Source: Marinobacter nanhaiticus D15-8W (GTDB lineage Bacteria; Pseudomonadota; Gammaproteobacteria; Pseudomonadales; Oleiphilaceae). Taken from it: a DNA stretch of 64,000 bases. The first letter of the stretch is position 1. Every line of letters starts with the position of its first letter. A program made the position numbers and the translations under genes. The notes under the pieces are model-generated. The model did not search any database. It saw nothing but the letters and a program-made list of their open reading frames with translations, and had not been told where the DNA came from. The stretch covers positions 1,674,001-1,738,000 of the forward strand of contig NZ_AP028878.1 of the NCBI RefSeq assembly GCF_036511935.1, read 5' to 3'. Of the stretch, positions 17,340 through 25,801 are shown piece after piece.

Positions 17340-18734
17340 ATGACTGCCGACCAGATTATTGCTGCCCTCAAAGACCTTGTAGACGATGGCAAGGTGCTCA
17401 CCGACCCTGACGACCTCGACAACTTCGGCAAGGACTGGACCAAGATCTATCCGCCCAAGCCTGTCGCTATCGTCTTCCCCAAGACCACCGAGCAGGTGCA
17501 GGCGCTGGTCCGCTTCGCCAACGAGAACGAGGTGGCACTGGTACCCTCCGGCGGTCGCACCGGTCTCAGTGCGGGCGCGGTTGCAGCCAATGGTGAGGTG
17601 GTTGTTGCGTTCGACTACATGAACCAGATCCTCGATTTCAGCGCCAGTGACCGCACGGTCCGCTGCCAGGCTGGCGTGATTACCGAGCAGTTGCAGAATT
17701 TTGCGGAAGAGAACGACCTGTACTACCCGGTGGATTTTGCCTCCGCCGGCTCGAGCCAGTTGGGCGGCAACCTCTCCACCAACGCAGGCGGTATCAAGGT
17801 CATCCGCTACGGTATGAGCCGCGACTGGGTGGCGGGCCTGACCGTGGTCACCGGCAAGGGCGATATCCTTTACCTGAACAAGGACCTGGAGAAGAACAAC
17901 ACCGGCTACGACCTGCGTCACCTGTTCATCGGCGCCGAGGGCACCCTGGGCTTTATCACCGAAGCCACCATGAAGCTGACCCGCAAGCCGGATAACCTTA
18001 CGGTACTGGTGCTCGGCCTGGCGGACCTGACCAATACCATGGACGTGCTGCAGGCCTTCCAGAAGCAGATCGACCTCACGGCTTACGAGTTCTTCTCCCA
18101 TGAAGCGATGCAGTTTGTCCTCGCGCATGGCCAGGTGCAGGCGCCGTTCGAGACCGAGGCGCCGTACTACGCGCTGCTTGAGTTCGAGGCGATTTCCGAT
18201 GAGGTGATGGATACCGCCATGAGCCTGTTCGAGCAGACCGTCGAGAACGGTTGGGTGCTGGATGGCGCCATCAGCCAGAGCGAGACCCAGGCGAAGAACC
18301 TGTGGATGTTACGGGAGGGCATTTCCGAGTCGATTGCGCCGCGCACGCCCTACAAGAATGACATCTCCGTGGTGGTCTCCAAGGTTCCGGAGTTCCTCAC
18401 CGAGATCAACGCGGTGGTCACCGAGCACTATCCGGACTTCGAGATTATCTGGTTCGGCCACATCGGCGATGGCAACCTGCACCTGAATATTCTCAAGCCT
18501 GAGGACATGGCGAAGGAAGACTTCTTCGAGAAGTGCCAGCAGGTGAACAAGTGGGTGTTCGAGATTGTCGAGCGCTACAACGGCAGCGTTTCCGCCGAGC
18601 ACGGTGTGGGTATGACCAAGAAGCCTTACCTGCAATACACCCGCAGCGAAGCCGAGATCGCCTATCTGAAAGGTATCAAGCAGGTTTTCGATCCGAACGG
18701 CATTATCAACCCGGGCAAGATCTTCGATCTCTGA
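17340..18734 (+). CDS. FAD-dependent D-2-hydroxyglutarate dehydrogenase (FAD-binding oxidase/lactate dehydrogenase family)
   Basis: From the ATG at 17340 the 464-residue protein has a FAD-binding PCMH domain (PSGGRTGLSAGAV, FASAGSSQLGGNLSTNAGG, RYGMSRDWVAGL) and a FAD-oxidase C-terminal domain with GHIGDGNLHLN and the metal-site SAEHGVGMTKK. It is of the D2HGDH type, passing electrons toward the respiratory chain. It is divergent from serA. In Pseudomonas the two enzymes are coupled, with this one removing D-2-hydroxyglutarate made by SerA. The upstream TTG at 17298 is less likely, and the ribosome site is weak for both. D-lactate dehydrogenase is the alternative. Confidence 0.88.
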   Translation: MTADQIIAALKDLVDDGKVLTDPDDLDNFGKDWTKIYPPKPVAIVFPKTTEQVQALVRFANENEVALVPSGGRTGLSAGAVAANGEVVVAFDYMNQILDFSASDRTVRCQAGVITEQLQNFAEENDLYYPVDFASAGSSQLGGNLSTNAGGIKVIRYGMSRDWVAGLTVVTGKGDILYLNKDLEKNNTGYDLRHLFIGAEGTLGFITEATMKLTRKPDNLTVLVLGLADLTNTMDVLQAFQKQIDLTAYEFFSHEAMQFVLAHGQVQAPFETEAPYYALLEFEAISDEVMDTAMSLFEQTVENGWVLDGAISQSETQAKNLWMLREGISESIAPRTPYKNDISVVVSKVPEFLTEINAVVTEHYPDFEIIWFGHIGDGNLHLNILKPEDMAKEDFFEKCQQVNKWVFEIVERYNGSVSAEHGVGMTKKPYLQYTRSEAEIAYLKGIKQVFDPNGIINPGKIFDL

Positions 18735-18741
18735 TCCCAAG

Positions 18742-18776
18742 CGATAGCCGGGCCGCATAGGTCGGGCCGGCTATCG
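18742..18776. terminator. Hairpin between convergent D2HGDH and oxidoreductase genes
   Basis: CGATAGCCGG pairs exactly with CCGGCTATCG across 15 bases, with extra GC pairing possible inside. There is no T-run, and its right arm overlaps the stop of the minus-strand gene. It probably marks the shared 3' end, but as a terminator it is weak. Confidence 0.4.
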
Positions 18777-19796
18777 AACATCCGGTACCAGGATCACCTT
18801 GCCGATATTGCGCCGCTGTTCCAGGTGGCGGTGGGCGTCGGCGCCTCCGCTAAAGTGAAAGACCTTGTCCACGTGTGGCCGCATCCAGCCTTCGCTATAA
18901 CCCTCCAGGAGCCGCTGCATCCAAATACGGATCTTGCCGGTTTCCTCCCAGAGATGCCCCAGATTGACGCCGAACACGCCTTTATTGGCGTTCATCAGGC
19001 CAATGGGATGAAGGATGGGCATGCCGGCGACCGTCGGTAGCAGTTTCAGCCGGCCTTTCAGCCCCGACTCGCTGGCGGAAGATATCCCGAACATACCCAA
19101 CCGACCGGTCGAACGTAGGGATTTATAGCTGCGTTTGAGGTGACTGCCACCGATGGGATCGATGATCAGCTCGACGCCCTTGTTATCTGTCAGTTGGGCC
19201 ACCTCGTTTTCCCAGTCATCCGCCCGATAGTCGATGGCTTCGTCCAGGCCCCGCTCCTTGAGGAAGGCGTGCTTGCCGGGGCTGGCGGTGCCCAGCGTGC
19301 GTGCGCCGATCTTGCGGGCGATATCCAGCGCTGCCAGTCCCACGCCGCCACCGGCGTTGTGGATCAGGATCGTCTCTTCCGGCTGCAAGCTGCCCATTAC
19401 TACAAGGAGCTGCCAGGCGGTCAGGTAGTTCACTGGAATGGCCGCCGCAGTCTCGAAGTCCATTTCCTCGGGCAGGGCGAACAGCTGATCTGCCGGTACG
19501 CAGACCTGTTCGGCCTGAGCATTAAAGCGGCTGAGGCCGAATACCCGCTTATCCTGCCAGCCGCCCTCGACCTTGGAGCCGACGGCGGCGACCACGCCCG
19601 CAAACTCATAACCCATGCAGTTCGGATAGGGCGGCGCGTCCGGGTAAAGGCCTTGCCGGGCCAGCACATCCGCAAAGTTGAGCCCGGCGGCGCGTACATT
19701 GACCAGGACCTCATGCGGTAGCGGTTGGAGATCCGCAACCTCTTCGACCTTCAGGACATCCGCATCACCAGGTTCGGGCGTAATCAGGCGTCGCAT
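18771..19796 (-). CDS. Zinc-independent MDR/quinone oxidoreductase (VAT-1-like)
   Basis: The 341-residue medium-chain reductase has the GroES-like N-terminal domain (VRAAGLNFADVLARQGLYP, GYEFAGVVAAVG) and the NADPH fold with HNAGGGVGLAALDIAR, then DPIGGSHLKRSYKSL. It lacks the zinc ligands of alcohol dehydrogenases. The layout with GINLMN-like IGLMNANKGVFGVNLGHLWEE is that of the VAT-1/Qor branch. It would reduce quinones or enones with NADPH. It is a single gene, convergent with the dehydrogenase. The physiological substrate is unknown. Confidence 0.87.
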   Translation of the reverse strand: MRRLITPEPGDADVLKVEEVADLQPLPHEVLVNVRAAGLNFADVLARQGLYPDAPPYPNCMGYEFAGVVAAVGSKVEGGWQDKRVFGLSRFNAQAEQVCVPADQLFALPEEMDFETAAAIPVNYLTAWQLLVVMGSLQPEETILIHNAGGGVGLAALDIARKIGARTLGTASPGKHAFLKERGLDEAIDYRADDWENEVAQLTDNKGVELIIDPIGGSHLKRSYKSLRSTGRLGMFGISSASESGLKGRLKLLPTVAGMPILHPIGLMNANKGVFGVNLGHLWEETGKIRIWMQRLLEGYSEGWMRPHVDKVFHFSGGADAHRHLEQRRNIGKVILVPDVR

Positions 19797-20007
19797 CCTT
19801 GTGTCCTCGTGTTCGTCAGTGATCTTTCACTTCGATACCTGTCGAAGTGTGAGCCGATTACCCCATAAGTTCAACTCATCTAATGTGGGGGCCGGTGAGC
19901 AACGCGAACCGCACCGGTTAACCTTCTGCGCCAGGAGTTACCTGCCTCCACCCAACCTCTGCCAGATGCTAAAGTCCCAACACACCCCCAAACATGCGAG
20001 GCTGGAT

Positions 20008-20685
20008 ATGCAAGAACACATCGTCGTCCTCACCGGCGCCGGCATGAGCGCTGAAAGCGGGCTCGCCACCTTCCGCGACAACGGTGGCCTGTGGGAAAAA
20101 CACGATGTGTACGATGTCGCCACCCCCGAAGCCTTCCAGCGAGACCCTGAGCTGGTACTGCGCTTCTACAACGACCGTCGCCGGCAACTCAAGGATGTCC
20201 AACCCAATCCGGCCCACAGGGCCCTGGCGGAGCTGGAAGAGAAATACCGCGTCACCATCATCACCCAGAACGTCGACGACCTCCACGAACGCGCCGGCTC
20301 CACCAAAGTCGTCCACCTTCACGGCAAACTCACTGAAGCCCGCAGTTCCAAGCGCGAAGATCTCGTCTACGATATTGGTTACGACGCTATCCGGATGGGT
20401 GACACCTGCGATATGGGCAGCCAGATGCGCCCCAACGTCGTGTGGTTTGGCGAAGCAGTCCCCATGATCGAAACCGCAGCGGATGTGGTGGGTACTGCAG
20501 ACCATCTGTTGATTGTCGGCACCTCCCTGGAGGTCTATCCGGCCGCGGGGCTTGTGGATTTCGTCGATTTCGATGTACCGATCACCGTGATTGATCCAGG
20601 TGAGGCGAATGTGTCCCGGGCGACGGTGATTCGGAAGACGGCGAGTGAAGGGGTGTTGGAGTGGCTGGCGTCATTGCGAAGCTAG
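20008..20685 (+). CDS. cobB: Sir2-family NAD-dependent deacylase, zinc-cysteine-free type
   Basis: The start is ATG 20008, with GAGG about 7 bases upstream. The longer frame from 19678 runs through non-homologous sequence. The 225 residues show GAGMSAESGLATFRDNGGLW, QNVDDLHERAGS and the catalytic His in VVHLHGKL, then MRPNVVWFGEAVP and GTSLEVYPAAGLV. Only one Cys (GDTCDMGS) is left where typical sirtuins have four zinc-binding cysteines, a known feature of one bacterial subgroup. It should remove acetyl or other acyl groups from lysines. Stand-alone gene. Confidence 0.9.
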   Translation: MQEHIVVLTGAGMSAESGLATFRDNGGLWEKHDVYDVATPEAFQRDPELVLRFYNDRRRQLKDVQPNPAHRALAELEEKYRVTIITQNVDDLHERAGSTKVVHLHGKLTEARSSKREDLVYDIGYDAIRMGDTCDMGSQMRPNVVWFGEAVPMIETAADVVGTADHLLIVGTSLEVYPAAGLVDFVDFDVPITVIDPGEANVSRATVIRKTASEGVLEWLASLRS

Positions 20686-20812
20686 GTTGGCGTCCGGTGT
20701 GCGAATAGGAACCCGTACCCGAAGACCGGACTCGGCGGGCCGCCGATCATTGTGTTCGTCAGGTGAGTGAGCGGTAATATTAGTCTTTTTTGGTGAAACC
20801 GAGGGAATGGAT

Positions 20813-21298
20813 ATGCCAAGGTTAATACGCGATGCGTGGGTTGTCGTTGGGGCAACCGCTATAGGTGCCTTTTCGCAGGTTTTTGCAGCGCCAGGGCCGA
20901 CGCCGGGAGCTTACCTTTCGTCGAAGCCACTCGTGCTGGAAGTACGCTACTGCGAATGTGCGGCGACGGACTTGAGTCGCGCGTCAGACGCTGTGCTTCC
21001 AAGCTTTCTTGAGACATCGAAGCTTCTCAAGGTCGGGGCTTTTGGTGAGGATGAGGGGTTTGTTTCTTCCGACGGGTTTTCGATGGGCTATGGGATCAAG
21101 CAAATTGAAGGCGGTCGTGCAAGATTCCTTTTCACCTATTCGGCAGAGTACACGATCGATGCCGATATGAACGCTGGCCACGGCGAATTACTCGTGAATG
21201 AAGGCCAGTGGGTCCAATTGTTCGGCTCCAGCCACACGACGAATACCGGGGCGGAATATACTGGCGTTGCGATACGACTGGTAAAGACGGATCTTTAA
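20813..21298 (+). CDS. Secreted protein of unknown function
   Basis: I do not recognise this 161-residue protein. A signal peptide (RLIRDAWVVVGATAIGAFSQVFA) is predicted, cut near FAAPG. The mature part has YCECAATD near its start and reads as beta-strands (KPLVLEVRYC, RARFLFTYSAEYTID, GVAIRLVKT). The ATG at 20813 is preferred over that at 20807 because GAGGG sits 7 bases before it. It precedes a LysE exporter gene by about 20 bases and may share its transcript. Its AT-richer, less codon-biased look differs from the neighbours. Confidence 0.6.
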   Translation: MPRLIRDAWVVVGATAIGAFSQVFAAPGPTPGAYLSSKPLVLEVRYCECAATDLSRASDAVLPSFLETSKLLKVGAFGEDEGFVSSDGFSMGYGIKQIEGGRARFLFTYSAEYTIDADMNAGHGELLVNEGQWVQLFGSSHTTNTGAEYTGVAIRLVKTDL

Positions 21299-21320
21299 GG
21301 ACGGACTTTTGGAGGGCAGG

Positions 21321-21947
21321 ATGCCGGAGTCACACAACCTATGGATTTTTCTGAGCGCCAGTTTCGTCCTCTGGGTTACCCCGGGCCCGGACACCGTCTA
21401 CATTCTGGCCAGAACAACGACCCAAGGGCGCCTTTCTGGAGTGGTGTCGGTTCTGGGTATCGGTAGCGGTGTGCTTGCTCACACACTTCTTGCCTCCATC
21501 GGGCTCTCTACTTTGCTGGCAACATCGGCCGCGGCCTTCACGGTCGTGAAGTGTATTGGCGCTGCGTATCTCATCTATTTGGGTATCCAGGCATTTCGAC
21601 GCGGCAACGCGCCACCCAACACGTCTTCCGTAGCAACGCTAAGCTATCAAAAAATTTATTGGCAAGGTTTTCTCACCAACCTGTTGAACCCGAAGGTCGC
21701 CGTGTTCTTTCTCGCCTTCTTACCTCAGTTCGTTGCGCCGGGTATCAACGAGGGCGGCGCGAGGTTGCTCTTGCTGGGTGTCCTATTTGTGCTGGGCGGT
21801 ACGATTTGGTGTCTGATGCTAGTGGTCTTCGCCGCTTATTTTACCAAGGCTGCCCGTGCTGACGGTGTAGTGGGACGAATCGTTTGCAAAGCGGTGGGTG
21901 CCGTCTATGTGGTGCTTGGTTTAAATTTGCTGCGCGCAAAACTATAG
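21321..21947 (+). CDS. LysE-family exporter (RhtB-like)
   Basis: The ATG at 21321 has GGAGGGCAGG just upstream. The 208-residue product has about six membrane helices and the LysE/RhtB N-terminus (WVTPGPDTVYILARTTTQGR) and mid-region motif GFLTNLLNPKVAVFFLAFLPQF. Family members export amino acids such as threonine, homoserine or lysine. The gene follows a secreted unknown and precedes an SRPBCC gene by 24 bases, so a small transcript is likely. Exported substrate unknown. Confidence 0.9.
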   Translation: MPESHNLWIFLSASFVLWVTPGPDTVYILARTTTQGRLSGVVSVLGIGSGVLAHTLLASIGLSTLLATSAAAFTVVKCIGAAYLIYLGIQAFRRGNAPPNTSSVATLSYQKIYWQGFLTNLLNPKVAVFFLAFLPQFVAPGINEGGARLLLLGVLFVLGGTIWCLMLVVFAAYFTKAARADGVVGRIVCKAVGAVYVVLGLNLLRAKL

Positions 21948-21971
21948 GCGTCTGGAAAGGAGGTATGCCCC

Positions 21972-22367
21972 ATGTATGAAGTGCAACATATCAGCATCTC
22001 CATCGCCCGCCGACCAGAAGATGTCTACACCTTCGCATCTAACCCAGCCAACCTCCCGCAATGGGCTGCCGGTCTGGCCAGTTCGCAATTGACGCAAGGC
22101 CCTGACGGCTGGGTGGCCGAAGCACCCTTCGGCAGGGTCAAGATCCGGTTTGCCGATCGGAACAATTTTGGTGTCATGGACCACGATGTAGAGCTCGCAT
22201 CGGGTGTGCTCGTTCACAATCCGATGCGCGTGGTGCCCAATGGCGAGGGCAGTGAATTTCTCTTCACGCTGATTCGCCAACCGGATATGACCGACGAGCA
22301 ATTCGCGGAAGACCGATTGGCGATCGAGACCGATCTCAGGACGCTGAAGACGTTGCTTGAGAAGTAG
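21972..22367 (+). CDS. SRPBCC (START-like) domain protein
   Basis: The 131-residue soluble protein begins MYEVQHISISIARRPEDVYTFASNP and continues NLPQWAAGLASS, the polyketide-cyclase/SRPBCC pattern, with a beta-rich middle and a closing C-terminal helix (LAIETDLRTLKTLLEK). AGGAGG at 21959-21964 sets the start at 21972. Such folds bind hydrophobic ligands; no specific reaction can be assigned. It is likely co-transcribed with the LysE gene. Confidence 0.8.
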   Translation: MYEVQHISISIARRPEDVYTFASNPANLPQWAAGLASSQLTQGPDGWVAEAPFGRVKIRFADRNNFGVMDHDVELASGVLVHNPMRVVPNGEGSEFLFTLIRQPDMTDEQFAEDRLAIETDLRTLKTLLEK

Positions 22368-22607
22368 TACCCTCCCGCTACGCTGGGATTCCGCGGCTGC
22401 CCATCTCTACCGCCAGTTGGTCGTTATTTGCCTGGCCAAACTGAAAAGAATAGGTCCATCGCACTTTAGCGGGAATCCGTATAACGGAAAGCATTCCGGG
22501 AATGGGCAGCCCGGCGCCGAAGGTGCCCATGGTCTTACGACTCGTGCGGAGAACTCCCGGCTCCCTGTCACGCTAATCCGCGATGAACCAAAGAATAGGA
22601 GGGGATT

Positions 22608-23177
22608 TTGGAGAACATTCTTTACGATGGCTGGCAGGGACTGGCTCGAATCCTGATTGTTGGCATACTCGCATACATCAGCCTGATCCTGTGCCTGCGT
22701 ATTTCAGGTAAACGTACGCTAGCGAAGATGAATGCGTTTGACTTGGTTGTCACGGTCTCCCTCGGGTCGACCCTTGCCTCGATCATTCTGAGCGATGGTG
22801 TTGCTCTGGCAGAGGGTGTTGGCGCGTTCGTGCTCTTAATAACCCTGCAGTTCGTTGTGACCTGGTCGAGTGTGCGCATCCGGTGGGTCAGGCAGATAGT
22901 GACGGGCGAACCTCAACTGCTTCTTCACGGCGGCCATTTTGTTTCGGCGGCTTTGCGCCGTGCCCGGGTCACGAAAAGTGAGGTACGCGCGGCCGTCAGG
23001 TCAGCGGGGATCAGCGATCTGAACGCGGTCCAGGCCGTTGTCTTGGAGACAGACGGCTCGTTCAGTGTTGTTCGAGGTGCAGATCGTCCGGAGAACTCCA
23101 GCCTGGTCGACGTCCGCGGTATGGAAGCCCGTGATCACGTGGTTAGTCCTGCAGCGACGGCGAGGCGCGAGAATTAA
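22608..23177 (+). CDS. DUF421 membrane protein (YetF/YcaP-like)
   Basis: The start is TTG at 22608, supported by AGGAGGGG five bases upstream. The 189 residues have three N-terminal membrane helices (for example LARILIVGILAYISLILCL) and the DUF421 signature RISGKRTLAKMNAFDLVVTVSLGS, followed by a cytoplasmic domain with GEPQLLLHGG and AVVLETDGSFSVV. The family is of unknown function and common in envelope-stress or sporulation settings elsewhere. About 240 non-coding bases precede it; the DUF2243 gene follows. Confidence 0.88.
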   Translation: MENILYDGWQGLARILIVGILAYISLILCLRISGKRTLAKMNAFDLVVTVSLGSTLASIILSDGVALAEGVGAFVLLITLQFVVTWSSVRIRWVRQIVTGEPQLLLHGGHFVSAALRRARVTKSEVRAAVRSAGISDLNAVQAVVLETDGSFSVVRGADRPENSSLVDVRGMEARDHVVSPAATARREN

Positions 23178-23255
23178 GATAGGTTAAACGCCATCTCCCC
23201 GAAGTGTGCCACGCTGCACAGACTTCATAGCATGGATGATGGAGGGATCCCGACC

Positions 23256-23768
23256 ATGGCGACTAACCAGGCACACAAGGATCGAACTTTCCCCACTTCT
23301 GCCGGAATCTTCTTTGGCTTGGGACTCGGCGGTTTCTTCGATGGCATAGTCCTTCATCAGATTCTCCAATGGCACCACATGCTGACAAGCGCGGGTTATC
23401 CCATTACCAGCATGGAGAATCTGAGAATAAACACGCTATGGGATGGCCTGTTCCACGCGAGCACCTATGTTTTTATCTTTGTTGGGCTACTCCTGCTTTG
23501 GCGGACGTCGCACCGCGCGCATCTGTGGTGGTCCGGCAAGCTCCTGGCCGGGTCGCTATTGATGGGGTTTGGCATCTTCAATCTGGTTGAGGGGCTTATC
23601 AATCACCAGATATTAGGCTTGCATCATGTGAACGAAACCGTGCCCCAATCCCAGTGGATCTATTGGGATATCGGCTTCCTGGTATGGGGTGCGGCGATGC
23701 TGGTCGGTGGCTGGATCCTCTATCGATCTGGTCTGGAGAAGTCGCCACCGGGCGCCGTCAAACGCTAG
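23256..23768 (+). CDS. DUF2243 membrane protein
   Basis: The ATG at 23256 has GGAGGGA 9 bases upstream. An ATG at 23232 lacks this spacing. The 170-residue protein has four membrane helices and the His-rich DUF2243 marks: GFFDGIVLHQILQWHHML, FHASTYVFIFVG and EGLINHQILGLHHV. The conserved histidines suggest metal or heme binding, which is inference. It lies in a run of small membrane-protein genes with DUF421. Confidence 0.88.
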   Translation: MATNQAHKDRTFPTSAGIFFGLGLGGFFDGIVLHQILQWHHMLTSAGYPITSMENLRINTLWDGLFHASTYVFIFVGLLLLWRTSHRAHLWWSGKLLAGSLLMGFGIFNLVEGLINHQILGLHHVNETVPQSQWIYWDIGFLVWGAAMLVGGWILYRSGLEKSPPGAVKR

Positions 23769-23904
23769 TTTCCTGGATATTCGTCGTGCCGCCTAACCCA
23801 GACCATGTCAAACCGCCGTTATATGGACTGCCCCCTAGGTCTGCTACTCCTTGGTCGCCGCCGCACCGTGCAAATCGACGGCAGGGTGCAGCGGTTTGTG
23901 CATA

Positions 23905-24438
23905 TCAGACCTGCAGGCGCTGCTCGTATTCCACTTTCAGCCGCACCCACTCGTCCCATAACGGTTCCGGTTTCTGATCGGTCAGGCGAGCGACAAGGAT
24001 ATCCAAATGGGTATGCCATCCGGCGCTGACACCCAGCAAGGTCGAGCGATCGGAAATACGGTGATGGACGATTGTGAGTAATACCTTGTCTCCCTGCGGC
24101 TCCAGCTCGAAGGCGACGCCACCCGTACCGCCCCAGGTGATCGCGAGTTTGTGGGGCGGGTCGAGTTCGGTGACCTGGCTCTCCAGCCGATGTTCTTCGG
24201 AGTGACCCGGTGGGCGCGTGCCGGGAGGATCGGTGAGTTCGTCGTTACGCCAGACCAGCTCGAAGGTGGAGCCAACCTTCATCTCCATCTGGCCCGCAGC
24301 AAGCCACTGGCTGCGCAGGTCACTCTCGGTCAGATAGGCCCAGACACGCTCGATGGGGCCGGGTAGCAGGCGCTGGATTTTCAGCGTGGTCGGCTCGATC
24401 AACGTGCCGTAAGCGTCGGGGGTTACGGTTCCGTTCAT
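23905..24438 (-). CDS. AHSA1/SRPBCC domain protein
   Basis: The 177-residue soluble protein has the AHSA1-like opening LKIQRLLPGPIERVWAYLTESDLRSQWL (cited here in parts: RLLPGPIERVWAYL and LRSQWLAAG), a beta-sheet core with LAITWGGTGGVAFEL and LLTIVHHRI, and a C-terminal helix (LVARLTDQKPEP). Its start overlaps the ArsR stop by four bases (ATGA). The ArsR plus AHSA1 pair is common in bacteria and usually means the second gene is controlled by the first. Ligand unknown. Confidence 0.88.
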   Translation of the reverse strand: MNGTVTPDAYGTLIEPTTLKIQRLLPGPIERVWAYLTESDLRSQWLAAGQMEMKVGSTFELVWRNDELTDPPGTRPPGHSEEHRLESQVTELDPPHKLAITWGGTGGVAFELEPQGDKVLLTIVHHRISDRSTLLGVSAGWHTHLDILVARLTDQKPEPLWDEWVRLKVEYEQRLQV

Positions 24439-24803
24439 GGGTCATCTCCTTCTTTGTCGTAAGGGGACTGGCTTGCGTCCTCCTTGTGCAGGAGACGTTC
24501 GAGCGCATCCAGTCGGTCGGTCCAGAAGCGTTCATAGAAGCCCAGCCATTCGTGGGCGCCTGCCAGCGGTGCCGGCTCGAGGTGGCACACATGCGTGCGC
24601 CAACGCACCTCGCGACGGATCAGCCCGGCTTTTTCCAGCACCTTGATGTGCTTCGACGCTGCTGCGAGTGAGATCTCGAACGGCTTCGCAAGCTCGCCAA
24701 CGGTGCGTTCGCCATCGGCGAGCTCCAGCAACATCTGGCGGCGCGTCGCATCACCGAGTGCATGGAAGACGGTATTCAACTGAGTCGTTTCTGATTTAAC
24801 CAT
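24435..24803 (-). CDS. ArsR-family winged-helix repressor
   Basis: From the ATG at 24803 the product has 122 residues: TVFHALGDATRRQMLLELADG, then the recognition helix region KPFEISLAAASKHIKVLEKAGLI and the wing RREVRWRTHVCHL (short excerpts). This is an ArsR regulator of the kind paired with AHSA1 genes. No cysteine metal box is apparent. A TTG at 24839 would add 12 residues but would lie inside an operator-like dyad. It shares a four-base overlap with the next gene and probably represses both. Confidence 0.87.
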   Translation of the reverse strand: MVKSETTQLNTVFHALGDATRRQMLLELADGERTVGELAKPFEISLAAASKHIKVLEKAGLIRREVRWRTHVCHLEPAPLAGAHEWLGFYERFWTDRLDALERLLHKEDASQSPYDKEGDDP

Positions 24804-24853
24804 ATGGTTGAATATAGACCTGTGCGTCTCTTCATTCAACCAGTTTGTTGAAT
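24798..24853. promoter_or_regulatory. Operator region of the ArsR/AHSA1 operon
   Basis: Two dyads lie here. ATTCAAC-N6-GTTGAAT at 24834-24853 is perfect, and AACCATATGGTT at 24798-24809 overlaps the chosen ATG. A further GTTGAAT occurs at 24807-24813. Repeated half-sites at the start of a regulator gene suggest autoregulation. Confidence 0.5.
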
Positions 24854-24917
24854 AAAAGATGTGGCGGTTGTAGAACGAAACCTCGATTAAGGGAGGATAC
24901 GCTGGAAAGCCCTGGCG

Positions 24918-25382
24918 TCAGTGGCCGGCTTCCGGATACCGTTGCTTGTCACGATGGATGCGATAGATGGTAACCGCGTTGGTGAAGAGCACGAGTGCTT
25001 CGGCCAACGTCCCTCCGACCGAGCCCACCAGGATGTGGCTGAGCATCCACGCTACTGCCGCCAGTCCCAGGCAGGTGCGCAGCGGGATGCCCCTGAGCAG
25101 GAACATGCCCATCGTGCCCAGCACCATGGCCACGATAGCCGGCAGGTCCGCCCAACCCTGCCAGGTCAGCGCTGCCGCCGCGCCGCTGGCAGCCAACACG
25201 AACGTCATGACCTTCTTGCTGCCTGGATAGCGCCTTGCTAGGGCAATGCGGACAATAACCAGCACGGTCAGCGCCGCCGCCGTCCAACTTTCAAAGAACA
25301 GGAATTGCAGGGCGAATGCCACATTAGCGGAGAGCAGCAGTACCAGCAGTCGGTCGTCCTGCTTGCTGGAAAAGGCCAGCAC
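24918..25382 (-). CDS. YgjV-family inner membrane protein, N-terminus uncertain
   Basis: The C-terminal half matches YgjV (AIVAMVLGTMGMFLLRGIPLR, HILVGSVGGTLAEA, TNAVTIYRIHR read in pieces). GTG at 25382 is the first standard start and gives 154 residues. However the frame stays open upstream to a TGA near 25510 and encodes WAGQFFGLLSLILCVLAF, which aligns with the first YgjV helix. No ATG, GTG or TTG lies in that extension. An ATC at 25454 has GGAG seven bases before it. The gene thus uses a rare start, lost its start, or contains a sequencing error. Function of the family unknown. Confidence 0.65.
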   Translation of the reverse strand: MLAFSSKQDDRLLVLLLSANVAFALQFLFFESWTAAALTVLVIVRIALARRYPGSKKVMTFVLAASGAAAALTWQGWADLPAIVAMVLGTMGMFLLRGIPLRTCLGLAAVAWMLSHILVGSVGGTLAEALVLFTNAVTIYRIHRDKQRYPEAGH

Positions 25383-25454
25383 GCAAAGGATCAGGGAAAG
25401 CAGGCCAAAGAACTGGCCGGCCCACGCGCTGTAGCTCTCAAATAGGGAAACGAT

Positions 25455-25801
25455 AGGTGAGCTCCGGCTATTCGACGGAAGGTCGAAGGGTTCGATAGAT
25501 ATCGGTAGTCAATGGATTCTAAGTTTTTGGGCCACCATCTAAAAATATGGCGAAACCGATAGCAACATCATGCTCCGTTGACGTTTGGTACAGGATACAG
25601 AGTTGTATCGACGATGTTTTTCCATGTATCACCCGTCATACGCTACCGCTAGCGACACTGTCTTCCGCAAACCATCATCGAAGTAACATCCAGTGTTAAT
25701 GCAAGACGGCCCTTAACCGACTAGCTTCAAATAATTACCGCCACGTTCTTCAATTCCGAGAGGCCGCTTTTCAACCGCTGGCAGTGCCGCAGGAGCTAGC
25801 A
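25455..25801. other. Intergenic region before the DHA2 transporter gene
   Basis: About 350 AT-richer bases separate the divergent YgjV and DHA2 genes. A TTGACG at 25578 could be a -35 element, but no well-spaced -10 follows. No gene, RNA or mobile element is recognised. Confidence 0.45.

Noticed and set aside
17256..18128. Long minus-strand frame of about 290 codons
   Set aside because: It lies opposite the clear D-2-hydroxyglutarate dehydrogenase gene and its product has no recognisable domain; it is a shadow of GC-rich codon use.
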